Of a DNA stretch of 64,000 nucleotides, positions 1 through 10,789 are shown one piece after another; within the stretch, counting starts at the first letter, position 1, and each line of letters starts with the position of its first letter. The notes beneath the pieces are model-generated. The model did not search any database, was not told the DNA's origin, and saw only the letters and a list, made by a program, of their open reading frames with translations. The translations under genes were made by a program, and so were the position numbers. The DNA comes from Siphonodentalium dalli (lineage: Eukaryota; Mollusca; Scaphopoda; Gadilida; Siphonodentaliidae), in assembly GCA_032622095.1 (NCBI GenBank), contig CP136064.1:250353984-250417983 (forward strand). The letters are read 5' to 3'.

Positions 1-164
1 TATTTCGCCACCGAGAGTCCGCGAATTTAATTAATATATAATAATGACTGTGTGTGTTGTTAGTTTGGATTTTAAATCTGTATAAATAACTAAATTAAGC
101 ATTGTTATCCTCCATTTCTATTTGATCACCCTACCAGAGTGTTTCACATCACTTTAATGCTATA

Positions 165-300
165 TGAACCTGCAGTGCAGCTGTGATTATGAGCTCGATC
201 TGACTTTTTTAGTGGAGTTATCCCCCTTTTCGGACTTTTTAATTTTTCTCAACATGCATAATTTTGTCTGAGCTTGTATTCCTTGTGTTGTTTTTCCCCA
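165..300. repeat. Interspersed repeat fragment (copy also at 21368-21510)
   Basis: The stretch with 'tgtgattatga', then 'agtggagttatccccctttt' and a T-rich tail recurs with mismatches near 21371-21510. It has no reading frame. It is a short member of a dispersed family that I cannot name. Confidence 0.5.
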
Positions 301-331
301 AAAACAGATATGTTAATATGGCTACCCTTAA

Positions 332-456
332 AGGTACGGGCGGCGTTCGTTGCAGAAATATTCATATTTGTTCAAATCACCATCAACAGAAGGAATATTA
401 AAATACATATAGTTTTGTTCGTATGCCAAACATTATCAGCACGTAAATAGTATATT
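332..456 (+). mobile_element. TTAA-flanked element, left part (family AGGCACGGGCGGCGTTC), interrupted at 457
   Basis: TTAA at 328-331 is followed by AGGTACGGGCGGCGTTCG. The same sequence occurs in reverse complement at 62880-63002, ending in ...CCGCCCGTGCCT then TTAA. The left part stops at 456 where CCCTTACC begins, and homology to the 62.8-kb copy resumes at 5246. So this is the left piece of an element that was later split by the 457-5245 insertion. Confidence 0.75.
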
Positions 457-469
457 CCCTTACCGAACA

Positions 470-835
470 TAATCGCTTATTAAGCGTTTTCTTAGCGTTT
501 CCTTAGCGTTTGGGGCAATTTGTTAGCGTTTGAACGTTATGAGAAGACATTTCTTAGCGTTCGAACGCTAAGAAAACGCTTCTGTTAGCGTTTGAATGTT
601 AAGCATCGATGATCCTTAGCGATTTTTTTTATTCCTTAGCGTTTAGAAAGTTAAACGCTAAGAAAAACGTTAATATATTTGCGATTTTCTTATTCCTTAG
701 CGTTTAGAAAGTAAAACGCTAAGAAAAACGCTAACATCTCTTCTCTGTTATTATAAGCATTGATAGATCTGAACGTTTCTTTGTATTCCTTAGCGATTTT
801 CAGCCTTTCATAAACGCTAGTAAATGGTTCTTAGT
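470..835. repeat. Left AGCGTT subterminal array
   Basis: About 14 exact AGCGTT or AACGCT hexamers lie in 365 bp in both orientations, including the palindrome TTAGCGTTCGAACGCTAA near 563 and two similar blocks near 635-665 and 695-730. Spacing is irregular, so this is not a CRISPR or a regular satellite. The arrangement resembles subterminal binding sites of a transposase; that role is inferred. Confidence 0.75.
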
Positions 836-928
836 GTTTCTTGCATGACCGTGCATTTGAGGCTACCATTATCAATTCAGAAATAAACTAAGTCGAGTTC
901 AGGTAAATTTTATGGAAAAATTGATCAA

Positions 929-1484
929 AACTTCATATCTCCTATATATGTGACTTGTTTTTGACAATCTACATACGAGAATGACCAGAATTCTTTACAC
1001 TAGAAAATGATGTAAAATTCTGAAAATATTTTTTTAAATACATTTTTAATAGGTTCATGTACTGGTAGTTTGCCTTGGAAATAATTTGAATACTCCAGAC
1101 ATGTACATTTAACTGAACAAGCGATAATATTTGACAAGTCTGGCAGGTATGACATATGTACCTGTACCTGTACATGTACTACTGTCTAATATCTTCCAAC
1201 AACAAGTACCTGGTAATTTGTTTCTTTTTGTTTTCATATCTCCTATATATGTGGCTAATGTTTTTGACAATTTAATCTACCTATGAGAATGGCCAGAATT
1301 AGTTAAACTGAACAATGATGTAGAATTCTAAAAATATTTTTTTTATAATACATATATTGAGTACATTTTGTTGTCTTGGAAATACTTTGAAAACTCCACA
1401 CATTTAACTGAACAAGAGATAAATATTTGACATGTCTGGCAGGTTTTACATGTACATTGTACCATACATGTACCACTGTATACC
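929..1484. repeat. Diverged tandem duplication, two ~260-bp copies
   Basis: Block 929-1196 and block 1233-1484 share 'catatctcctatatatgtg', 'gaatgNccagaatt', 'catttaactgaacaag' and 'tctggcaggt' in the same order. Both end in tracts rich in 'catgtac'. It lies inside the 457-5245 element and shows no convincing coding content. Confidence 0.7.
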
Positions 1485-1561
1485 CTTTCTTTAAAAAAAA
1501 TCACTAAATAAGTGTAATATGTTTATGGGATTTTTTTCAAACACTAATATTTAATGTATAG

Positions 1562-1752
1562 TGAGTGCACAGAATACAGAGAATTTGGTTTCTTTCATGC
1601 AAGCCAGTGCAAGCAGAGAATCTCTTGTAATTAAACTAATTAAGTCCATGTTCAACAACTATTTCAAGGAAAAAGTGGGGGGAAAATCTGTTGTTGTAAG
1701 AAATATTGGCTCATCTGTGCTTTATACATTATCAAAAGAAGTGATTTTATGA
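1562..1752 (+). CDS. Possible exon of unknown protein inside the 4.8-kb element
   Basis: An open frame of about 62 codons follows a tatag acceptor (1557-1561) and ends at TGA 1750-1752. It encodes a serine/lysine-rich segment containing 'ESLVIKLIKSMFNNYFKEK'. A gtaaga at 1697-1702 could act as an internal donor, but I could not link it in frame to the exon at 2367. There is no recognised domain. It might be an exon of the same gene as 2367-4354 or chance. Confidence 0.25.
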
Positions 1753-2366
1753 ACATTATTAATTATTTTTTTTTTTTATATATAAAATAATAATTATATT
1801 TAAAGTCAGACAGACCAGTCAATATGAGTTTCTATCACTTGAAAATATTTTTCTTTAATTATTCTCTCTGAATAGGGACAGAAAATGTGGCTATTTTAGA
1901 TACATTTAAAATTGTATAATTAATATGAATTGAAACTACCCCAATTCTAAATTAAAGTGAGAAAATATTTGCTTAACTAATTCAAGTAATGAATTTGTCT
2001 CACTGTACTTGCTAATTCTCTGCATCCCCTAAAATATTCTAAGAACCAGATAATGCCTATACATAAAATAAAATCACTGCCTTATGCAATCATTGAGTCT
2101 GCATGACAATCCCCTGGGGGCAATTTAAAGTTGTTAAGTTGGGAGAACTGGCCCATAAGCTTGGAATGTGATACTTCTTAAACTATGTAACAGATGTGTG
2201 GCCCAGTGTTGACTCTTTGTTTTGACCAGTTTAATTGTCTCTCACTGATGAATGATGTACTAGTACATGTTTATGCAGCTTTATACTCAGATTTTGTTCT
2301 AAAAAGCAATGTGAAAAGAGATCATTTTTCTGTGTTTTTGATGGATTAATTTATGAAGTCTCACAG

Positions 2367-4354
2367 AATCAACAGCACCTGAATGTCCGGGGAAACCATT
2401 ATTTGTGTCTCTGGTAAGTACTTTCATAATTCAAATTAATTTATGTTGCTTATAGCCTCATGAAACTTCAAAATATGATATTTTATATAGAGAGAATGTA
2501 CAGTACAATTAATATTGGCATGATCATCTTTCATGCAGTCACACACAAAGGCAATATTAAATCTTAGCTACAGGGATCGAACCATTACAAGCTAGCTAGG
2601 CCCTCCACAATTCAACTACTCTCTCACAGATTTTTGGATTCCCTTTAAACCATGCACAACCCTGTATAAATGGGATTTAATATATCAATCTCATAAGGAT
2701 AAACCAATTTGAATAAAAACAAATGACTCACATATCCAGGGTTTAATCTACATATTAATATATTGTAGGGGTGGAATCAGGGGAGGGGTCAATTGTATTA
2801 TAAAGTAGCCCCTGCATTGGGGAAATGCTGATGCCACCCCTGATATATTGCAATATTTAAATGAAACTTACTATGGGTGTATATATATATATGCATGATG
2901 CCCATGCATGCGAATTAACTTTGAAGTGCTAATTAAATTTCTACCTACAATTTTTAAAATAAAAATATGGCTTGAATAACACCAGCATAGCTTTAACTAT
3001 GACTTATTCTATTTCAATTTCAGAGATCACAATTTCTTTTTCAAAGAAACAGTCACAGAAGATTTGAGAAGAAACTGCATGACTACAGTAAGGAAATCTA
3101 CTTGAAATGTACCAGTGCAAGGAGTCAAAACAATTCTCTCTGTCAAAGTAAAGATAGCAATATTAGAAGGGTAATTAAGCTTCATACTTTAAATACAGTA
3201 CAATTAATAGGTTAATTTACCAGGTCCCCTCAATATAGAATTTCCATTGTGCTAAACATTTATCTGTCATTTATATGCTTTGTTGAATGGGATTTCTACT
3301 TATAATGAATATATGAACTCCATATTAAATTTTGGATATTACCAAAAATTTAACTTAACAGCAGAATTGATGAGTTATAAATTTTCTCAGCAGATAATAT
3401 TTCATGGTTTGACAATACACATAAAACACATATATTCTAAAAGTTGGCTGTAGTGCACCTAATAAGAAGAACATATGCCCTATGTTTGACTTTGGAAACA
3501 GATATATGCTCAGCCTGTAACCCTGTACAGATATTCTGCATTGTATGAATGTAGCTTCAGTACCAATTATTGGATTGTAATGTCCTTTGGTACTACTATA
3601 ATATACCAGCATGGGAAGAAGGATATCCACATACAAACTATTTTATCCATTAATTAACATCCATTCAAACTTTCAGCACTGCACCCTTTCCAAACTGCAA
3701 TTCAGGAAATATGTCATGCTATGCATTACAGTTGTAATAAATAAGCCAATCATGAAATTGATCAATAATCAGGTGATACATGTACGAAGCCTTTAAATAG
3801 TTATCATTATATTAATTCTTCAATTTTCAGAATTCATAATTTCGGTCTCCAAAAAAGAGATGTGGGACATCATGAAGGAGACTGACGTTAATGCTAAAAT
3901 ATGCTCAAAGTGTACAAATGACAGAAGTCGGATGAAGATTTCGTATGATAATTTCAAGACTAATGAAGGGTAAGTTATTCTTGTCTCATATGGATGTCAT
4001 ACTGTCCAGCATGTATGATATCATACCTTTTCATGCGTCATAAGAATGTGCAACATTGTTTGGTACATTGTGTAAGTATATATTAATGCCAAGTTTATGA
4101 CCGCACAGCTAGACAAATAATTTTGTGTAAAGTAACTCCATCAGAAGACCTGCAGGTGATTGTGCCTGATCGCAAGGGATGTCCTTGAAAATTAGTTTGT
4201 CAAATACAACTGTGGGGGACCATTTTGCATAAAACAAGGAAAGCATGCGGAATAAAGTTGCTTAATTGTGTTAAATTGAAGGAAATTTCATCAATGATTC
4301 TTGGAAATCTTAATTTTTTCTTTTATTGTTTTCAGAAATGAATCACTAAAGTAA
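2367..4354 (+). CDS. Possible spliced gene, unknown product, inside the 4.8-kb element
   Basis: Four segments join in frame with GT-AG introns: 2367-2413 (acceptor tcacag, donor gtaagt), 3024-3147 (acceptor tttcag, donor gtaaag), 3831-3969 (acceptor ttttcag, donor gtaagt) and 4336-4354, which ends in TAA. Together they give about 107 codons that stay open across three junctions. The part from 3831 contains 'CSKCTNDRSRMKISYDNF', a CxxC pair followed by basic residues. No family is recognised. The start is missing. An alternative donor gtaatt at 3171 would break the frame. Open frame and splice sites are seen; a real gene is inference. Confidence 0.35.
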
Positions 4355-4860
4355 AGAAAAGAACTCGATCAGGATAGAATGTTATATATTAATTACTGTT
4401 TTGTTATAGCCTGAATTTCCTCTGGCCTTCACATGTTATTGTGACCGAGTGAAAGACAGAGTTAAAAAACTTCAAAACCCTGCTATATATGTTTCACTCA
4501 ATCTTTTATAGCACACCACCAGGTTTTGATGAATTTCACACTGTCCTTCACCCAGTAATTATAGCATATGAAGATGAGAGGAAAATCAGGCTAAGACCAT
4601 TTGATTATATTTGAATAAATTCTATTGATTCTGAAATTGGAGTAGCCTACAGTTCATAATTCCACCATGAGGAAGGAATATTTTGGGAGAGTCAACAATC
4701 AGTGAATGAGTTAGTGAATCTTTAGGAAAAGAATGTAAGGTACTGTAACATTTAAAAAAATGCATATTCTAAATATGTGTGAGCAAACGGCGAGGCATTT
4801 CTAAGCAGCCTTTTAAGTCATAACCAGAAGACTGTACCATTCAGTAACTTGAGGGTTAAT

Positions 4861-5230
4861 ATTAGCGTTTAAAGATTATATTTGAACGCTAAGGAAACGC
4901 TAAAAAAACGCTTAGGAAACGCTAAGGAAACGCTAAGGAATAAGGAAACGCTAAGGAATTGCAACAGTATATTTGCCAACATACCAACAATATGCAAATG
5001 AGGTAAGCGTTCAAACGCTAAGCTTAGCGTTCGAACGCTAAGCTCATAAATATTTCACCCTATATACACGCTAACCAAACGCTAACCAAACGCTAAGATA
5101 GCGTTTGAACGCTAAGCTTAACATTTGTTTGCCCCATTCATCTTAGCGTTTATTTTATGCATTTGAACGCTAAGGAAACGCTAAGAAAACGCTAAGGGTA
5201 ATCGCTAAGCAAACGCTAAATAATGGCGTT
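4861..5230. repeat. Right AGCGTT subterminal array
   Basis: About 20 exact AACGCT/AGCGTT hexamers, predominantly in the orientation opposite to the left array (AAGGAAACGCTAAGG repeated near 4915-4955, and again at 5166-5200). It also contains palindromes such as CTTAGCGTTCGAACGCTAAG near 5023. It forms the inverted partner of 470-835. Confidence 0.75.
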
Positions 5231-5245
5231 CGGTTTTGGTAAGGG

Positions 5246-5313
5246 TTGTCATCAAGATGTACGATGGTGTATGTAAACAAGATCCTTCTCGTGTTACAGA
5301 AGTGTTGCTTCTT
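5246..5313 (+). mobile_element. Right remnant of the split TTAA element
   Basis: TTGTCATCAAGATGTACG and the following 'tctcgtgttacagaagt' align with the reverse complement of about 62812-62880. This continues the 332-456 piece across the 457-5245 insertion. Homology fades after about 70 bp, and its far TTAA end is not seen. Confidence 0.65.
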
Positions 5314-5487
5314 AGTCCAAATAGGCCCCCCCCCTCTAATTATATCCAGGACATGAGAGGAAACTTAACTACCAAATTCTCAAAATCAAAATTATTGGCG
5401 GAGACAAAATAGGTTGTGAGGGGGATGGGATTCCAGCGAATGTTTTGATTTATATATAGACCTAATCGATGTGTTTATAATCTCCAG

Positions 5488-5725
5488 GTAAATTCCGAAG
5501 TCATTCTGTGGTGGAAGCCTTGAGGGACCTTCTGTTTGATAATGACACAAATGTCAGAGCCGTAGCGACAGTTTCGCTAGCCAAAACTGGTGCGAATGAT
5601 AGGGTCACAGTCAAATTATTAATGAGGTGTCTCCAAGACAAGGACAGACTGGTGCGAGAAGCAGGCTGTCTCGCTCTCGGACACATCAAAGCCAAAATTG
5701 CCGTGCCTAAATTACTACATCTGTG
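5488..5725 (+). CDS. HEAT-repeat protein, penultimate exon
   Basis: The acceptor tctccag precedes 5488 and the donor gtaagt follows 5725. The frame encodes two HEAT/ARM-like helical repeats: 'VVEALRDLLFDNDTNVRAVA' then 'LLMRCLQDKDRLVREAGCLA' and 'LGHIKAKIAVPKLLHLW', with the usual D-x-D-x-x-V-R pattern at each inter-helix turn. HEAT repeats form alpha-solenoid scaffolds for protein binding. The last two bases (TG) complete a Trp codon with the first base of 7258, so the two exons are in phase. The protein's earlier exons are not in the window or are hidden. HEATR4 is a candidate by the repeat style and short C-terminus, but I do not claim it. Confidence 0.8.
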
Positions 5726-5784
5726 GTAAGTTTTCACAATTTAATAAAAATTCTAGACCACATTCCAAAGTAGTTTATATTTGT

Positions 5785-6345
5785 CCCCCAAATTTTTTTT
5801 ATGGGGGGATATAGAAATCATTGGTGTCAGTGCATTCATCCGTTCCATATGGTTTCCGGATAATAACTTTAGATTTAGTTATCCGATTGTTTTCAAATTT
5901 TGTGTGTGGATTACCGTCATGAAAATACAGGTTAAGTTCGAATATGGGTTCGGTCTGCCCATTTTTGCCAGAGTTATGGTCCTTATCGACTTAGAATTTT
6001 CCAATTATTTGGTTTCCGGATGATAACAATAGTTATTAAATTATTTTCAAATTTTGTGTGTGGATTACCCTCATGAAAATACAGGTTAAGTTCGAATATG
6101 GGTTCGGTCTGCCCATTTTTGCCAGAGTTATGGTCCTTATCGACTTAGAATTTTCCAATTATGATAACAATAGTTATTAAATTATTTTCAAATTTGGTGT
6201 ACGGATTACTTACATTAAAATACAGGTCAAGGTCAAATTTGGGTTCTGACCACTCATTTTTCCGCAGTTATGACCCTTGTTGCAAACTGAATTTTGTCAA
6301 GGTAATAGACCATTAATTATGCTTGTTGACTGCCGAAAATCATAT
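5785..6345. repeat. Tandem dispersed repeat (~170-bp units) in the HEAT-gene intron
   Basis: Three consecutive diverged units share 'ttggtttccggatgataac', 'caaattttgtgtgtggatta', 'aatacaggttaagttcgaat' and 'tttttgccagagttatggtc'. Related units are at 11640-12260 and 16975-17280. The sequence is non-coding. Confidence 0.75.
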
Positions 6346-6668
6346 TTATTTAGCTTGGTTTGCTCGTTGAGGAAATTAAGTAAATTAAAAAGTTATCCTT
6401 TATACAGACCTATTTGCATGTGAACATGTGCTAGAGTACATGACGATTTAAACAGCGCATATATTCAAATGCATGAACAGATATGGATCAACTTATTTTA
6501 TATTAAAACAGATGTTCCATCTGGTTCTGAGTTTATGTTTTGATTGATCATCAACAGGAAATACCAACCAGATGGAGATTCGAATACAAAATGAAACGTA
6601 TTGATGCTTGTATCAATGCAAATTAAAAAATAATATAGAAATTTGAGACAATGGTATGGCTCCATGTA

Positions 6669-6882
6669 CAGTAATGCTCTAAACAATCGACTCCTTAACC
6701 AAAGCAGAATTATGGGTAACTTTTCAGGATTTAGTCGAAAATATGGCTTGTTGCCATTTATCGGAAAGCTCTCACTGAGAGCTTTCCAATGAATGGCAAC
6801 AAGCCATATTTCTGACTAAATCCTGAAAAGTTACCCGTAATTCTGCTGTGGTTAAGGAGTCGATTATTTAGGGCATTATTTG
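6669..6882. mobile_element. Palindromic MITE, TA-flanked (CAGTAATGC family), copy 1
   Basis: CAGTAATGCTCTAAACAATCGA at the left is mirrored at the right, and the whole 214 bp folds into one long hairpin centred near 6775. TA lies on both sides (6667-6668, 6883-6884). TA targets and CAGT-type ends fit a Tc1/mariner-type MITE (inference). It sits in the HEAT-gene intron. Other copies: 7475-7687, 17397-17609, 19973-20117. Confidence 0.8.
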
Positions 6883-7257
6883 TAGATACCTACTCAAGTA
6901 CAACCAAGGAAGTTTCGTTGGAAATAAGCTAAATTAAAATGGTTAGAGATAACACCATTTTGCATTACTACATTAGATGGCATATTCGTCGGGGGGAAAT
7001 CAAAGATAAAAATAATAATAAATTTGAACAAACAATTGCCTGTGATACAAATTATTATAATTTTTTTGGTCTAAGTACATGTGATTATTGTATCTTACAC
7101 ATTCTGAGAGATATATAATTCGATAGCATAAGATTTACACAATTGGTTTGAGGGAAGTGCTCTCTGCATGGATGGGTTATTTATTACTCCGGTTAGTTGG
7201 TCCTTCCTGTGATCTTCCTTGCTTGACCACTATTTAATTCTGATCACTCTTTCCCAG

Positions 7258-7396
7258 GAGGAACGATTACATCTCATGTGTGCGAGAAGCAGCAGCTGCA
7301 GCCCTAAAACAGATCGGAGGCGAAGAAGTCGAGAAGGCTATGCATATAACTAACCTACTCGCAGAAGAAATCCGAGCCCTCACAAAAGAAATATAG
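7258..7396 (+). CDS. HEAT-repeat protein, terminal exon
   Basis: The acceptor tttcccag ends at 7257. The frame continues the 5488-5725 exon and reads 'RNDYISCVREAAAAALKQIG', a further HEAT repeat with the V-R-E-A-A-A signature, followed by a charged C-terminal helix ending 'EEIRALTKEI' and TAG at 7394-7396. The exon pair is a clean C-terminus, so the gene is likely functional although only about 125 codons are visible. The intron between the two exons (5726-7257) contains the 5785-6345 repeats and a palindromic MITE. Confidence 0.8.
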
Positions 7397-7474
7397 TATC
7401 CAATGATGTTGAAGGAGCTATGCATGTAGCCAATCTTCTTCCAGGAAAAAATTTGAAATCTCAGAATTGAAGTA

Positions 7475-7687
7475 CGGTAATGCTCTAATTAATCGACCTC
7501 TTAACCAAAGCAGAATTATGGGTAACTTTTCAGGATTTAGTCGAAAATATGGCTTGTTGCCATTCATCGGAAAGCTCTCGGGGAGAGCTTTCCGATGAAT
7601 GGCAACAAGCCATATTTCCGACTAAATCCTGAAAAGTTACCCATAATTCTGCTTTGGTTAAGAGGTCGATTAATTAGAGCATTACTG
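7475..7687. mobile_element. Palindromic MITE, TA-flanked, copy 2
   Basis: Same family as 6669-6882, with nearly perfect hairpin arms ('ggaaagctctcggggagagc' at the turn) and TA at 7473-7474 and 7688-7689. It lies 78 bp past the HEAT-gene stop codon, so it may fall in the 3' UTR. Confidence 0.8.
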
Positions 7688-7720
7688 TATCATATCTGAG
7701 AAAACAAGGCACATTATTAA

Positions 7721-8507
7721 AGGTACTCAATCCGATCAGACGCTCCTAAATTACTATTTCTTTGGCTTCGGGGGTAAAAAATATTTAATTCGAGTCGAGG
7801 AACCCACCCATCAAAGCTCAGATTGATTAGATATCGATGTTTGAAATGTGCTGTTTCTATTGTTTGTGGCCCAATCTTTACCAGGACCACGTGCTAAAAA
7901 TGGACAAATTGCGGTTGTAAGATGGATAACTCTAAAATCAAGTAGTTATTATTATTAATAGTAACCACCTGATTTTAGAGTTATCCATCTTACAACGGCA
8001 ATTTGTCCGTTTTTAGCACTGGCCCTCGAAAAGATTGGGCCACAAACAATAGAAACAGCACATTTCAAACATCGATATCTAATCAATCTGGGGGGACCTC
8101 GGTGGCTCAATCGGTTAGGGGTACCACTCCAAGCCGTTTCGCCCTCCAGCGCTGGCGATAAGGGTTCAAATCCACATGTTTCCATGGTGGACTTTGTAAC
8201 TCAAAATCGTTATCTGGTGGAGTTGCCAGTTACTCGCCGATGGCCAGTGGTTTGTCGCACATGGTTGACGAGTTTATCAGCCATTGAAATCACTGTTAGA
8301 TTAGTCGCAAGTGTGCGGATTTCCTCCACCACTAAAACTGGCAATGTCGTGATATGGCCTTAGTTGCTAAAGCGACAATAAATCCCAATCAATCAATCTA
8401 ATCAATCTGAGCTTTGATGGGTGGGTTCCTCAACTCGAATCAAATATTTTTTACCCCTGAAGCCAAAGAAATAGTAATTTAGGAGCGTCTGATCGGATTG
8501 AGTACCT
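7721..8507. mobile_element. Hairpin TTAA element (AGGTACTCAATCCGA family), copy 1, with nested SINE
   Basis: TTAA at 7717-7720 and 8508-8511 flank AGGTACTCAATCCGATCAG and its inverse. Apart from the SINE at 8091-8395 the element is one hairpin with arms of about 240 bp around 7970. TTAA targets suggest mobilisation by a piggyBac- or Kolobok-type transposase (inference). No reading frame of note. Confidence 0.8.
8091..8395 (+). mobile_element. tRNA-derived SINE
   Basis: The 5' part resembles a tRNA with an A-box-like 'tggctcaatcggttagggg' and a B box 'ggttcaaatcc' (about 8164-8174). A tRNA-unrelated body follows, then a tail of 'aatc' repeats. The 14-bp direct repeat ATCTAATCAATCTG flanks it (8077-8090, 8396-8409), as expected for LINE-mediated insertion. 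The intact opposite arm of the host hairpin shows the pre-insertion sequence. A box and B box would drive Pol III transcription. Confidence 0.85.
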
Positions 8508-8511
8508 TTAA

Positions 8512-9883
8512 CCTCCTCTTAGTTACTGATGTCGAGATAACTACTCTAATGTTTCAAATAAACATGCATGTGTGATTATTAATTTCCTCAAAAATCATGC
8601 ATGTTGCTTATTTGGTCGTGCATGCGTGCACGTTCATCATATTTGCTACATAGTGATACACAATTTGCTTGACTAGTATTAATACCAAATGTATGATGTC
8701 AAATATATCTGGATCAAGCAGGGGATTTTACTCCTAAGTAGTTTTGATAACTGTGGTGAAGAGGGACACCGGAACAGGCCTAACAACCTTTGCAGACTGG
8801 ATAGACAGCTGTAATCAAAACGCATGCAGCTGGCAACAACGGATAAATAAGAAACACCATATATTTGTCAACAAAACATACTCAAGTTTCCAGCAGAGGA
8901 GATGCTCCCTTGTGGAAATGTCAGTGTATTTTTATGCACATTCCGGGCAATTTCTCTATACCATAATTGCCAATCAACAGATGGTTTTGAACCTTACTTC
9001 CCTGCTTGATTATTCGGGTCTGCATGTTTATTAAATTTAATCAGGATTTTCACTCTGCACATTTATTTGGAACACTTGAGTATACTCATGTAAGCAATTT
9101 TTTAAAGCCAAAACATGAGCTCTCATCAATAAATTATAGCCTGGCAGATGACAAAGAGCCAAAATAAATGCATGTATCTGGTAACTAACCCTCCCATATC
9201 TTAAATACTGCTCCCAACACTATTTTTTCTCTATTTTAATATAATTAGTTGGTTTACGACCAACCTTACTTGCAAAAAAACTTGACCAGAGCCATCTTTT
9301 ATGTGCAACCCTGGTATATTTTTATTTGCAAAAAAAATATTTTAAGTGAATATATGGGATTTGCATTTATATGTGATGTGTGCATATCACTGAAATAAAT
9401 TCATTATTGAATTTTCGAGCACATCATGGCAGTATCTTACAAAAATTGGCCCCACCACCCCAATTATGAGAAACACGGATTCATTTTATTTTGGCCTCAA
9501 GTGCTCTTGGCAAAAAAGAAGTATATCATAAGAAAACATGAAGTTCTTAATGAGTGAGTATATATGTAAATATTGCTTCCATTTGTCTGCGAAGGACTAG
9601 TGCTCTCAATGTATATTACTATATCATAATTAAAAGATTTTTATTTTTGTTTGATCAGCTCAAATTGTCTGAGAGACAGGTTTTAAGTTTTCATATCAGA
9701 ATCCAGGTCAATTGTTATTCAAATCTTACTTTTCAGCCTGGAAGGTATATTTATTGTGAATATTCTTTTTCATGAAATGATATGGCCTAGCGGTGGAATT
9801 GTCGCTAAAACCTACCTCACCAAAAGCTGGTATTCAGAGTGAACTGGGCTAGATTTCTAGATGAAGCATGCTATAACTCAACC
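8512..9883. other. No gene recognised
   Basis: AT-rich sequence without splice-supported frames. The open frame at 8744-9034 has no recognisable motif, no splice context and biased composition, so I do not call it. No clear repeat partner within the window. Confidence 0.4.
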
Positions 9884-10025
9884 GAGCCTGCAAATAGTGT
9901 GTATGTCATTTGCAGAATGAGGTCCCCAGAGGGGGAATTTAGTGATGCTATAAGCAAAGTGGGCTAGCATCACCAAATTCACCCTCTGGGGACCTAATTG
10001 TGCTTAGGCCTGATCTTCTGGGAAG
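9884..10025. mobile_element. Foldback MITE fragment (GAATGAGGTCCCCAGAGGG family)
   Basis: 'gagcctgcaaatagtgtgt' then 'gaatgaggtccccagaggg' are mirrored by 'caccctctggggacctaatt'. The turn is near 9965. The family recurs at 14378-14520, 14690-14822, 16280-16592 and 21033-21364, of which the last has 8-bp target duplications. Confidence 0.65.
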
Positions 10026-10638
10026 CATCTATAGTCTCAAATTAACATTGTTTTTAGTTACTTTGTCGCTTCTTAGTGCCATGCATTCCTGAGCTAAACT
10101 CAAAATAATATTCATTATTCATTATCCACATCATCGAAGGCTCGTAGAGTAAAAAAACCTCTACAAACCCAGCATCCTTTGGGCCAACCATTTTTTTTTA
10201 TTTATAGAAAATTGTACACCCACGACCCAAGGTTCCTCCTGCCCCTACCAATGAGGTGTGTTTAACTTATAAGTACAGAAAATAGCAGTGGCAATGGTGT
10301 CGAACCCATCAATAGGCAGACAAATAGCTAGATACGCCGTGCTGCCTCCATCTGCCCCTGTCCAAAAGCATCCAAAAACAACACTTGACTGCGTGACCGT
10401 TCAAATTGAAATGACTTTTGCAAAAACATCCATTTTATTCCATCGAAAACTCGGAACTTAACCATTTTGAGCTGAACTTACCTATCACATGATGCAATAG
10501 AGTTGCTCGCCACCCTGCATGGTGGTGAAGTGTCACGTGTGTAAGCACAACAACACAACAGAATTATCTCCCATGCATCACATTGTGTGTTTTGTCTAAT
10601 GTTTCGCTGTTAGAGCATTGGGTAAGACGAGCGTTGAC

Positions 10639-10659
10639 TGGGGGGGGGGGGGGGGGGGT
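10639..10659. repeat. Poly-G tract (~19-20 G)
   Basis: An uninterrupted G run after 'ttgact' in AT-rich surroundings. It is one of many G or C runs in the window. The length is prone to sequencing error. Confidence 0.9.
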
Positions 10660-10789
10660 GTATCACTGATCAGCGTAAGCAGTAATCATGCATTGAACAA
10701 TTCCTCTTGTGTCATTGTCGCACCTGTATGCAAGGCGTCGGTTTTGGAACATTTACCACCAACATCATAGTGTGGGGGCAAATGTAGAT

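Larger units (their letters stand above)
457..5245. mobile_element. 4.8-kb element with CCCTTACC ends and AGCGTT/AACGCT subterminal arrays (possibly new type)
   Basis: The left end reads CCCTTACCGAAC and the right end is its inverse, with GGTAAGGG finishing at 5245. Next to each end (about 470-835 and 4861-5226) lie dense, mostly inverted-oriented copies of the hexamer AGCGTT/AACGCT, more than thirty by eye, often as CCTTAGCGTTT. The flanks join without a gap onto sequence homologous to 62812-63002: there the site is uninterrupted at 62879-62880, and here TT is present on both sides (455-456, 5246-5247). That is direct evidence of insertion with a 2-bp TT duplication. The interior is AT-rich and holds a possible spliced gene. 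I recognise no transposase, recombinase or polymerase motif. It could be a non-autonomous relative of a known superfamily, or a new one. Confidence 0.75.

Noticed and set aside
470-835. CRISPR-like array
   Set aside because: The repeated hexamer is short, occurs in both orientations at irregular spacing, and the genome is eukaryotic.
8091-8175. tRNA gene
   Set aside because: A-box- and B-box-like words are present, but the stem pairing is poor, and the sequence continues into a tRNA-unrelated body with a repeat tail and a 14-bp target duplication. It is a SINE.
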